The notes below the pieces were generated by a model that was given only the letters and a program-made list of their open reading frames with translations, did not search any database and had not been told where the DNA came from. A stretch of DNA of 64,000 nucleotides from Phlebopus portentosus (lineage: Eukaryota > Basidiomycota > Agaricomycetes > Boletales > Boletinellaceae), in NCBI GenBank assembly GCA_037892935.1, contig JAYXKI010000007.1, positions 1,736,001 through 1,800,000 of the forward strand, read 5' to 3'. A program made the translations under genes and the position numbers. The first letter of the stretch is position 1. Each line of letters begins with the position of its first letter. Positions 24,743 to 35,527 of the stretch are shown piece after piece.

Positions 24743-26308
24743 TGAAAGGATCCGCTCAAAAACTTGCATCAAGATCGACACAATCAGCAGATCAACAGGA
24801 TCAGCATTCTAAATGCGACCAGTAACAGTCTAGCAGTCACTAGAGCCAAACTACTGTTAACGCGACTAAGGCAATGGTCACGGGCATCAACGGCAATATA
24901 TGGGTGCCTAAGAAGTACGCCACAAGTACGTAACCCCGCGGACTACTTAACACCGCTGACTGGTAATTACCACCGCCAATTTACTACTGCTGACTGTCAC
25001 CTTAACACTGCCGACCAAACTCCCGATCTGACCTGATCAAAAGAAGTCAAGAAGCGATCAAAACTACTAGAAGCCCGAGAAGTCTAGAACACGACTACTA
25101 AAGTCTAACACCTAAAGTCTAAAGGCTAATCCGAGCCTAATAGAGACATCACTGGTATTCCAGCACTGTCAGACTTGTGCCCGAGCATACATGGTCCTTT
25201 ATGAGATATACTTCACAGTATGTCATGCTACAAGTGAAACACGTGACTGCCAAATTGAAGTCCAACATCACACATAAGAAGCGTTACATGCCAATCCACC
25301 AAATCTTATAATACCCAAGCGACATGAGGAACTCATTGTTACAACTCGAACCCCTCGAGCTGCAGACCCAATAACTTGGAGGATACTAGGATGGTACAAG
25401 CCAGAGCTGCATAACTCATGTCCAGCCTCCACAGTACAAGCGAACCTTTATTTACCAAGGAATGCAAATCTGGACACCAAGCAACTACAACTGGTACTCC
25501 AATGAAGGATATGGCAATACATTTGCGATGTTAGACTTCCAGGCAAAGCATGGCTAGTCACTCGAACACAACTGCATCCCCCAGCGGAACTTATACAGTT
25601 CATGGTATGCATTGAACCATACTCTACACTAACCCGACATCTCAATACCAATATGCGAGTTGTGCTTACACCCTTTGGACCACAAGACGAACAGCGAAGA
25701 GTCACATATCGAGCTGCCTACATTGCACCAAGAGCTACAATCCCACCTGGTGATGGAATCCACGTCATAGTGGAGCACTGATAGTGGAGCTTTCCATACT
25801 GGAGCAGCACCTCTATTGTCTCAGTCAGCAACCCCACAGAATTCTGTCATAGTGGAGATACATTGGAGCAAAGTGGTGCTTAGTGGAGCAGAATGATGAA
25901 GGAAGTGATGTAATAGTGGAGAGAAGTGGAGCAAGGTGGAGCATGGTGGAGTAAAGTGGAGAGAAGATAAGTAAGAAATAGGACGGAAAATGTATTATCT
26001 AGAAAGCATAAATAGCGTTAGAAGTAGGCCCTCTTTCCCCATCTTTCAATCCTCTTAACACACAGCGACAGTGTCTTACCACACTATCCATTGTGTGCTT
26101 TGTACTACTACGCCTCTTGGAAATCCCAATCTGCTCTTACTCTACCTTGTCTCTGAAAGCATCCCTTACTAGGACTGCAACTAGGAAGGATAGTAAGGGG
26201 ACCGTGTGGTACAGCTAAACGTGGGTAGATAGATCACCTCTGCACAACATACCGCTGCTTAGGCAAAAGGATCAAAACCAGTGTAACCCCGGACCTACAC
26301 CCCTAACA
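24743..26308 (+). repeat. 5' LTR of A2
   Basis: This 1,566-bp repeat has ends TGAAAG and CTAACA. It contains degenerate repeats of the type TTAACACYGCYGAC with GCCAATTTAC (about 24948-25015). About a dozen TGGAG units lie in 25760-25975 (GTGGAGAGAAGTGGAGCAAG and similar). A TATA-like CATAAATAG (26008-26016) lies about 30 nt upstream of the likely RNA start at 26041. The difference from the 3' LTR is visibly a few percent and mostly transitions. Confidence 0.95.
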
Positions 26309-26322
26309 TTGGATCAAAAGAT
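26008..26322 (+). promoter_or_regulatory. Promoter, RNA start and self-priming site of A2 (inferred)
   Basis: TATA-like CATAAATAG at 26008-26016 is followed about 30 nt later by ATCTTTCAATCC (26041-26052). Just inside the LTR, GGATCAAAAGAT (26311-26322) is its reverse complement except at one dinucleotide, CA versus CA, where both strands would derive from CG. The lone LTR at 45196-46767 still has CG there (GGATCGAAAGAT on the plus strand near 45454). The ancestral pairing is therefore a perfect 12 nt. This is the arrangement known from Tf1, where the mRNA 5' end primes its own reverse transcription. No TGG-type tRNA site is evident. Confidence 0.65.
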
Positions 26323-26455
26323 CACTCGCTAGTTTTAACACCACCTCTCACGGGCAAGGTTCTTAACTAGTGTTTTATCGAGGCGAGGACTGTTGATCTC
26401 AAGTCCCTATCGACGCTACTAGTTTCGAGATTAGCAAACTCATTCCCTAGGACAA

Positions 26456-28640
26456 GTGCACATCCTGGAGAACAAACCCGATTCACTCAAATCAAACATC
26501 TATTATCATAACCCCTTTAGCGATGAAGTGTACCTAATAGCAAAGGCATCTGGTAGCCCTGCAGTTGGGAGCATACAAATAATAACAACCAAGGTAGCAA
26601 CAGTACCATCTACTATTGCTAAATTCGATGAGAAAGGAATGGCTTGGTCTACCGTACCTCATAACGATTCACCTGAAGCTATAGGCGAGAAACATGGTTA
26701 ATGAACCACCCAGAGAACTCAAGTGGAAGAAGTAACAACCAAAGGACGAGTAACCAAATGAATAATCGAACAAGATCAGGATCGCACCGAGATAGCGAAC
26801 TGAATCATATCCAAGGAAGGATATTGAGATTGGAACTGGATAGAGACATTCTTTGGGGAACTGCCACCCAAACAGACAATGAATATCCACCTATAATACT
26901 ATCTCTATGAGAGAGAATAGTACGACTTGAAGGACTACAGACTAGTCAAGCGAGAGCTCAAGCAAGTAATGACCTGCTGAGCAGAGCATACACAACTACA
27001 ATTAGAGAGCGACTCGAAGCACTCGAGATTAACACCAACAGACTAGGAGCACAAGTAGCAACACTACATCGAAACGACGATTCACTAGATCGATCAGTCA
27101 TACTCCTAAGCTAATAAGTCACCACAGAGATATCAGTAGTTCAAGACAAGATAGGACGTTTATGCGATACACTTAACGCTCATGAGCAATGCATCCAAGC
27201 AGTTAAAACAGCAACTACAGAACTCACAAGAATCGCTCAATTGACACCAAACGTTGCAGAAGACATTAGCAACTTACGCGAAGCACTCCTGACACTAGGA
27301 CAAACAGTTGAATCAAGTCAACAAGCCTACTTGACATTGATTGCATCAGTACAAACAACAGAAAGTACTGCAAGGAACATACTCGAGCATGCAGAATATC
27401 TCAGACAGGAAGCTCAACGAATCCGAGAGCTACATCATCAAACAGAGCATACTTCCGATGGAACAGTATCATCAGATGAAGAGTTATCATGAGCACTAAA
27501 CCCATACTTGTTGCAAGGGTTTAACAGTCAAAGTGCTACACTCCAAGTACCAACCAGTGGTTCAATAGCAACCCAAGCACCAGAACATCCAGCTACATAT
27601 TCGCCACCAGCAGTGCCTATAATCACATACGATCATGTCGACCACTGACTAGAAAGTTCAGATCCTGGAGATGCAACTATAAACTCTTCAGACACAACTC
27701 TCTAAACACAGTATCAAACTGCTAAAGTACTATGGCAAGCAAAGTGAAGATATTGATCTGTGGGTCAGCCGATGTATTTTGAAGTTAGCACAGCATGGAG
27801 TCAAGAGCGAGGATGAGATTGCAAAAAGTCTATTTGCAGCACTCGAAAGCAACAGCTACGATTGGTTTGCAGAGAAGCAAACCTTGACATCATTTGATGA
27901 CAAAGGAAAGCTGAAACCAGTACCAGCAATTATCAATCTAAATGGAGGAGGAATGTTCACATCACTCAAGCAGATGTTGGATTGGATGAGAGTCCAAGCA
28001 GGACATCCAATAGTTGGAGAACAAGAAGCGCTATTCCATCTTCTATGCATCCAGCAAAAAGGATCGAGCATCAGAGCATACAATGACAAATTTTGGTAAC
28101 TCAGAGCTAGAGCACCACTCTCAATTGATGCTACTATGCTCAAGTACATCTATGTCAAAGGACTAGATAATTGGGTCAAACGACGAGTCAAATCTGTACA
28201 ACCCGACGCTTTCGAAAAGTACAAGTTGGAAGAATGGATGACATAGACGAGCAACTTAGCCGATGTGGATGCAAGACAGAAGCTGATAGGAAGTCAGACA
28301 TACACTCCGAGATTCAAGACAAATGGGCAGTCATCATTTCGACCACCAATACAATAAGCGAAACGTGATCTAGACGCCATGGATGTAGATGCACTCCAAG
28401 GCTTGTCGAAGAAGGGAGCAAAATGCTACAACTGTGGAAAGATTGGACACTACTCAAAGAATTGCAAGGCACCAAGGAAGCAAAAGGGTTCTTCCTTAGG
28501 ACAGCCGAAGAAGAGAACAAATGGTCAGAAACGAAAGCCAATGACAGCATAAGCTGTAAATTTCAAGGAAACATGTCCCGACCCTCATTGTCGAAGACCA
28601 GTCCACTATGATCACATAGCATGGGCTAAAGGAGACAAAT
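26456..28640 (+). pseudogene. Gag of A2
   Basis: The N-terminal part (26456-26700) contains ENKPDSLKSNIYYHNP. A second segment (about 26900-27490) is rich in Gln, Glu, Arg and Leu and likely coiled-coil (SNLREALLTLGQTVESSQQ, then AEYLRQEAQRIRELHHQ). A capsid-like core lies at about 27700-28210, with LFAALESNSYDWFAEKQ and WMRVQAGHPIVGEQEALFH. A CCHC zinc knuckle CYNCGKIGHYSKNC lies at about 28428-28470, followed by a basic tail. Only a few stops interrupt the core. The open frames given start at non-ATG codons; the true start is not determined. Confidence 0.8.
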
Positions 28641-28869
28641 CAGTAGGATACACCTGCAAGCATGACAAAGAATATCGAAACAACTTCCGGAATTCCCTAG
28701 CAAGTAAAGAGCAACAGGAAAAAGACTAGAACCTCCATCGAATGAGACTGCGCGATGCGAGAGTACAAAGGGTAGCAAGAATGGTTTCAACAACCAGTGT
28801 TTCATACTTCCTGGATTCAACCCCAGTGAAGCGATGTATAATAAGTGATTGCCAATACATGCATTGCAT

Positions 28870-31800
28870 CCTCGATTACCTATTCAAGTGAAGGTTGGAA
28901 CAAAGACCCTAGCAGTCCAAGCATTAATCGATTCTGGAGCAACATGTAGTACAATACACCCCAACTTGGTATGACACCATAACCTATTCAAGAAGAGGCT
29001 TGATCACTCTCAACCCCTGAATAATGCTGATGGGAGCCTAAACCAAGGAGGAGTAATCACACACGAGGTCTACTCATTAATCTTTGATGGACCTAAGCCG
29101 CAGCCACAAACGCTGGCAGTAGCAACTACAGGACAGGATCAAGTGATCCTAGGCATTGACTATTTGGCCAAAGTCAATCCAGAAATTGATTGGAAGAATC
29201 AAATATGGAATTGGAATGGTAATGCGATACCATTCGAGCTCAACATTATACAAGCTATCAAGAAGCGAAAGCACAGAAAGCGCAAGCAAAAGCGGCAGAG
29301 AAAAGACAAATTTGACAAGACAAGACCTAGGCAATACACAAAGCAACAGGCTTAGAACAGAGACAACTATCAACACTCTGGAGCACCAGGAATACTATTC
29401 ACACCATGGAGGGAAAGTAACAATGGAAACCCTCAAGAAACAAAGCTGCAAGCGAAACTGGAAAGCCGACCAGTAACACCAAAACCAGAACAGCCAAAGA
29501 AGGCAGATGAAGCAAAGAGTCTGAGCATGGAAACTATACCAGACTCTACATCAAGACAATCATCAGAAGGAATGATTACAGTGCAACAACGAACAAGGCA
29601 CATACCGAGAAGGATGATCCCAGCATGGCAATTATACCAGACATCTGAAAGCGAAGTTACTAAAGTAACAGGCAAGCATAGCTAAGACGAACAGGAGGAA
29701 ATAAATGACTCTCCTAAGTGATGGAAGAAACAGCCACTACGAAGAAGGCGACCACTACCACTGGTACAGAAGAAACCAGATAGTGAACAAATCCAGCCAG
29801 TACCAAAGGATAACTCTGGGATGACAACTAGTACACATCCACCAGAGGAACAATATCATGACAAACGAATGGCAGGAACAAAACGAAATTGGACACCACG
29901 ACCAATACCACTCAAAGAAGCAACTCCCACACCAAAGCATACAAGATGGGCAGATGAGAATAGCAATATCGATATGCAAGACAAATAGGAGACAACAGAA
30001 GACACTCCTATGCATGACATAGAGCCACTAGACATCAAAAGGCTCAGAATGACCGATTAACTAATTACCCTCACCAGAAAGAAAGAGCTTGCTGAAAAGC
30101 TAGAGCTAGACCTTAAACGAAATTGGTCACCGAGAAACCAAGTCTCACAACCACTGAACAAAGCGAGTTCAGTATCACAGCAGTATTCACAGCAGAAGGC
30201 AGCTGCAGAAGGATTACTCAGCACAGAGAAATGAGATTGGCGAAAACTCCTACCAAAGCAAATTGCAGACTATGCAGACGTATTTGATCCAGATAGATCA
30301 AGGAGGTTACCTAAGCATACAAAATAGGATATGGCAATAAACCTCAAGGAAGGAGTACCATTACCGAAACCAAGGCCTATTATCAAGCTCACACAAGAAG
30401 AGCAGGCAGCACTCAATGCCTATGTCCAAGAATTATTGGACAAAGGATGGATCGAGAAGGTTCACCCACATGAACCATGTCCGGTAGCAGCACCAGTCTT
30501 CTTTGTTGAAAAGAAAGATGGAGGAGCACAAGCAGTAACTGATTACCGAGACATCAACGATGCGACAGTATCAGATCCATACTCAATACCGATTATGAGC
30601 GTTCTACCAGAGAAACTGAAGAAAGGAAAATTCTTCTTTACCCTCGATATACGATCAGGATACAACAACCTAAGAATTCGAGAAGGAGATGAATGGAAGG
30701 CAGCATTCCAAGTTGGCAATGTAGTCTATAAGCCAAAAGTCATGATGTTTGGAATGAAGAACTCACCTGCAGTATTCCAACGATTCATGAATAACAACTT
30801 CAAATATTGGCTCAGAACAGAGGAGGCACTAAACTACCTAGATGACCTCATTGGCCAAGTGCAAACCAAAGAGGAGCACTGGACACTCCTCAGGGCAATT
30901 CTACAGAAATGTCGAGAACTCAACATCTATCTCAAAATCGAGAAATGTCATTTCCTCCAAACCCAACTCGACTATCTGGGATTTGTAGTAGGAACAAAAG
31001 GCATCCAAATGGATCCTTACAAACTCAAAGCGATATGAGAATGGCCAACACCAAAGACAAAATGACAGATCCAAAAGTTCTAAGGCTTTTGCAACTTCTA
31101 CTGAAGATTCATCAGAAACTATGCCGATTTATACACACCTATTGGTGAACTTATCAAGAAGGATCACAAGTTCATTTGGACAGAAGCACAGGATAAAGCT
31201 TTTGAAAGTATCAAGAAGGCATTTGAAACCAAAGTGGTATTGGCAATGCCAAAGCCAGACAAACCATATACATTGGAAACCGATGCATCTGATGTAGTGA
31301 TTGGTGCAGTCTTACAACAAGAAGGTGACCAAGGAGAACTGAGACCTTTAGGTTTCATGTTGAAGACACTATCAAGTGCTCAACAAAATTATCTGATGCA
31401 TGACAAAGAGATGCTAGCAATTATGGAAGCACTCGGACATTGGAGACACTTATTAGAAGGAACAAAGGAACTAATAACTATATGAAGCAATCATGCAAAC
31501 CTCTGATACTTCATGACAGCACAGAATCTAACAAGACATCAAGCAAGATGGGCACTAGAGTTATCACGATATAACTTCAAGATTCTCCATTGGCCAGGCA
31601 AGAAGAATCAGGCAGATGCACTATCATGACAAGCCAATTATATGCCAGAGGACAAGGATAACTTGGGAGTTACCTTGCTACCACCTGATATGATTGAGCA
31701 ACAGATATTGCGATGAACTGAGATCAATGGTCTATACAGGCTAGAAACAGAAATGGTCACTATCTCTGATCCGATCATTCGAATGATCAAGAGACACTAC

Positions 31801-33240
31801 AATACCGAGGAGGCCAAGAAGGAAATATTGGCAATCAAGCAACAGCTACACTTACAGGAATGGCTTGCACTACATAACCAATGCATTATATGTCCCACCA
31901 TCTGCCAACCTAAAAGTGTTGCTAATCCGAAGGCGCCATGACCACAAGCTCGCAGGCCACCCAGGAGCAGAAAAGACTATAGAACTTGTAAAGCGATCAT
32001 ACTATTAGCCGAAGATGGAAGAGATAATCTGAGAATATATCTCATCCTGTGACATATGTCAATGTGCAAAACCGATTCAGCAGTTTTGAAATCCGCTGCT
32101 CCAACCGTTGCAGGCACTGCATCAACTATGGGAAACCATAACCTGTGACCTGATTACCGATTTACCAGTCAGCAATGAAGGCTACAGTTCAATACTTGTT
32201 ATAGTGGACAAGCTCACTAAAATAGGGAAGTTCATTCCTTGCCAGGGGATACCCAATGCTAAGCAGTTGGCACGCTTGTTTCGCCAACACATCTTCAAAT
32301 ACTATGGGGCCCCTAAACAAGTAATCTCCGACCGAGGTAGCAACTTCACTGCGCAATTCCTTAAGGAGTTCTGCAGACTCATTGATGTCAATTGGAAAAC
32401 TAGTACAGCGTATTATCCACAAACTGATGGTCAAACCGAGCGACTTAATCAAGAACTCAAACAGTACTTACGCTGCTATGTGTCCTACTGCTAAACAGAT
32501 TGGGCAGAGTACATCAATATAGCAGAATTCACCTACAACAATCGAAAGCATAGTACCACTTATCAGTCACCATTCTATACACTGTATGGATGGCACCCTC
32601 ACCTGGATGTTGTGGAGACCGGTGATTCAAACATGCCAGAAGCAATAAATTACCTAGAGGAGCTTCAACAAGTACAGCAAAAAGCCTATAATTCGATTAG
32701 GCAAGCGAACAAGGTAATAAAGCTTTATGCAGACCTGCATCGAGGCAAACTGCCAGAGTACAAGCCAGGGGATGAAGTGTTACTAGATATGAGGAATCTC
32801 AGTCAACTGGAACCAACAAAGAAACTTGCGATGAAATGGGCAGGCCCTTATAAAGTCGAGAAGGCAGTCGGACAAGTGTCATTCAGATTACGCTTACTCG
32901 AAACCCTTCTGATACACCCCATATTCCATGCAAGTCTTCTCAGGCCTTACAAGCAAAAGGACTACCCTGGAAGACCCACTTTAGATGAGCCACCACCTAT
33001 TGAAGTGGAGGGCCAAGCGAAATACGAAGTGGAGACAATTCATAACACATAACATCATCGAAACAAGATACAGTATCTTATTTAATGAAAAGGATACCAA
33101 GAGCGAATATGGGAGCCACTTGATAATCTCAAGAACTCCTATCAAATGATAGAAGAGTTTCACAAGAGATACCCTCAGGCGATGAGGCTACCAAACCTTA
33201 ATTAATAGATCACCAAATGAAGACAAATTAGGAGATAATT
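28870..33240 (+). pseudogene. Pol of A2: protease, RT, RNase H, integrase, chromodomain
   Basis: The order seen is as follows. Aspartic protease with ALIDSGATCSTIHPNLV (about 28920-28970). RT open from 30331 to 31038 with GVPLPKPRPIIKLTQEEQAA, FTLDIRSGYNNLRI, FGMKNSPAVFQRFMN and catalytic YLDD (about 30835). RNase H with LETDASDVVIGAVLQQ and the DKEMLAI helix (31234-31485). Integrase zinc-binding HDHKLAGHPGAEKT plus SCDICQ (about 31940-32070), core Asp in CDLITDLP, Asp in ISDRGSNF and Glu in DGQTERLNQE (32108-32494). C-terminal chromodomain around KIQYLI and WKGYQERIWEPLDNL (33020-33180). Stops are frequent, often TGA at Arg positions. Confidence 0.9.
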
Positions 33241-33312
33241 GCATCACATGCACTTCACCCGATGGAACCGCATAAGGAGCCACAATACAGACAATGAGTA
33301 AGGTATCCAACA

Positions 33313-34491
33313 ACCTTACCAAGCAATGACATCACAGTGGTACCTCAAAGCGATAGCAGAAGAAGACAAATTAGGCAAGAGAGAGGCGACATACCAACAG
33401 GATGGTATAAAAGACGAAGAAACTCAAGCTTAAGGACTATCAACTTGAATCCTAACAGCTACTCATCTCTCAAAGACAACTACTACTCAGACATGCCAGT
33501 CTTCGATGAACTGCAAGCATTCAGTGCACCTGAAGATGCACCTGATTAGACGTTTGTACTAAAGTCACCTACTGAACATTATCAATGGCCACAGCTATGC
33601 AACCGCTTTAACCAAGAGAACTATGAAGAAGAGATCATACCCTCATGCCCAGAGAAATACTTCAACGATCTATTCGACAAATGGAATGCAGTCCATCAGC
33701 CAGCCGAAGAACAACCCGATCTTATGATAGCAAAGCAACCAGAAGGACAACTGCTTAAACTCAGCAACCCTCGAGATGCAGCAGTCTGACGACTCAATAA
33801 CGATGCATTCCTTACCTATGCAGTCGAACTCGAGACACGAGCCTTACATCGAGGACAAATTGACTTCAGCTATGAGCCGACGTACAAGAATGTCATGGGC
33901 ATCTACCATTCAGCAATTCAAATTTGTGCCTACAGACGAGGCCTGACAATCGCAACTCTTAACCAAATAATGCGATGGAGTCACTACCATCCTATCAGCG
34001 TGGATATGATGAAGTACATGAACTATCTAGCTGATCAGACAGCCTTTTACACTTCCCATACCATGCAGTTCATGGTGGTACTCAACATGATGAAGTACTA
34101 TGAAGGTACTATGTACTAGGAACTCATTCGAGCCAGACAATCTACAGGCCAAGCAAATGGTCTGTCAATCGACGATATCACACACCACCTAGTCAAAGGA
34201 AGGATAGTCAACTATGATCCACAATACCTTATGAAACTCAACGAGCGAGAAGAGGAAGCAAGGGAGAGACTACAGGTGACGAGACATCTGATGATGGAGG
34301 ATATGATGATCACGATCTATCAGTATCCAAGCGAGATCTACCAGCCAGACAACATGCTCACTATCACAGAGCAGGACGAGGAATTTGGTTCATCAGATGA
34401 AACCAATTCAGACAATTCAGATGAGGTTAGCGAACCACTGTCTACACCGATGAACTCACAGGAAATGATACCTGAGAGCGAAGAACTATGA
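33313..34491 (+). pseudogene. Extra 3' ORF of family A (A2 copy), unknown function
   Basis: One frame is open for about 390 codons after pol, with only three in-frame stops. Segments include DMPVFDELQAFSAPEDAP, FNQENYEEEIIPSCPEKYF, a long middle part (33790-34120) with YEPTYKNVMGIYHSAIQI and MMKYMNYLADQTAFY, and an acidic C-terminus after MKLNEREEEARERLQ (34231-34491). I see no signal peptide, membrane helix or known domain, so it does not look like an envelope gene. The start is unclear because no ATG opens the frame. It is present in A0 and A1 too. Function unknown. Confidence 0.6.
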
Positions 34492-35076
34492 TTTATGCAA
34501 GCTTTTCATCATTCTTTTATGCAACCCCTTTCCCATATCGCGACCCGACATGGTCAATTATGCATTCTATTCTTTCTATGGTATCTATGGTCACATCCGA
34601 CCAAATTATGCCTTTATGCAACCATCATTCCCAACTCGCTATGGTATTTATTCACCATATTCACTGAAATGCCAAGTTGTGAATAAGTTGATGGGCAGTT
34701 TAAGCCTACTTGGTTTAACCAACTATCAACTGTTGCACTTCTTGTGCATCCCAGTGATACATGGCACATTATGCACCCCTTTTCTTATCTTCTATGTGGA
34801 GGAAGAGGAGCCAATGGGCACTCTGACTCTATTTTACTTTTTGAAAAACCCCTTTGGAGGTGGGCAAACTATAGGTGAACATATTGCGGTGCACAGGGTT
34901 AGTTAAATATCACCCCTTACCCAGCCAATACACCAGGCAAGCCACTTCCAAAGTGACATAAAACTCATTCAGTAATGACTTTATGAATTTTTCTTTCTTA
35001 TCACTTTCAATTGCGTTATAATCTTCTACATGATGCATATTTCACATTTTACATTCACATCCCTTCCCACCACCCT
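34492..35076 (+). other. 3' non-coding region of A2
   Basis: Between the extra ORF and the antisense ORF lies a stretch conserved with A1 (about 4382-4930). It contains repeated CCATATTCACTG and TATGGTATYTATKG-like motifs and a run encoding FPTRYGIYSPYSLKCQ on the plus strand. The similar plus-sense reading in A1 (FPTRYSIYSPYSLICR) may be only nucleotide conservation. No gene is called. Confidence 0.4.
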
Positions 35077-35403
35077 TCAGAAATCAACGACTTCCCAAAC
35101 ACCCTTCTCACGACTTTCCTGTGCTGAAATACCCACTTTATTGACAGCCTCTGCTGAATCGGAAGGCGCATCAGGGTCAGGAAATATGCAGTTGACACGC
35201 TGCTGAATTTCTGCAGTCTCTTCATTAGGAACTGATTGCATCTCATAATTGTTCTCCTATGGGACTATCAGCAGCTACAACCTGCAGGCAGAGACAAGAG
35301 AACTCACCTCATTACACCTCCTGCGATCTAGAATCCAAAGATTCATGCCAAAAATTGTGACAAGAGCAATGAAAACAACTTAGATAGCGGCGACTTTGGA
35401 CAT
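35077..35403 (-). pseudogene. Antisense intron-containing ORF of family A (A2 copy)
   Basis: Exon 1 (35403-35308) starts at an ATG and encodes MSKVAAI, one stop codon, then VVFIALVTIFGMNLWILDRR: a hydrophobic run fit for a membrane helix followed by positive charges. Intron 35307-35257 (51 nt) has donor GTGAGT, branch-like CTGAT and acceptor CATAG. Exon 2 (35256-35077) encodes a soluble, acidic tail with EEIQQ-type and IFPDPDAPSDSAEAV segments and ends at TGA. Total about 91 aa. A1 has the same exon lengths at its 5' part, the same intron and frame. No family is recognised. Plant Tat-lineage elements carry antisense ORFs in a comparable place; that is only an analogy. Confidence 0.5.
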
Positions 35404-35527
35404 AACTGGGTAGTGATGATGATAGTTTGATAGCAACATCAACTATCACTAGGTGACTCCTTTATCCGAGCTTTCTCACAGATTAGGATGAACATTTCTC
35501 CGAAAGTTCATCTTAGGAAGGGGGTAG

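Noticed and set aside
34550..34906. 118-codon plus frame with FPTRYGIYSPYSLKCQ, partly conserved in A1
   Set aside because: The nucleotide sequence itself is conserved between copies, the frame does not continue across other parts, and its composition is not protein-like enough. It is left as non-coding 3' region.
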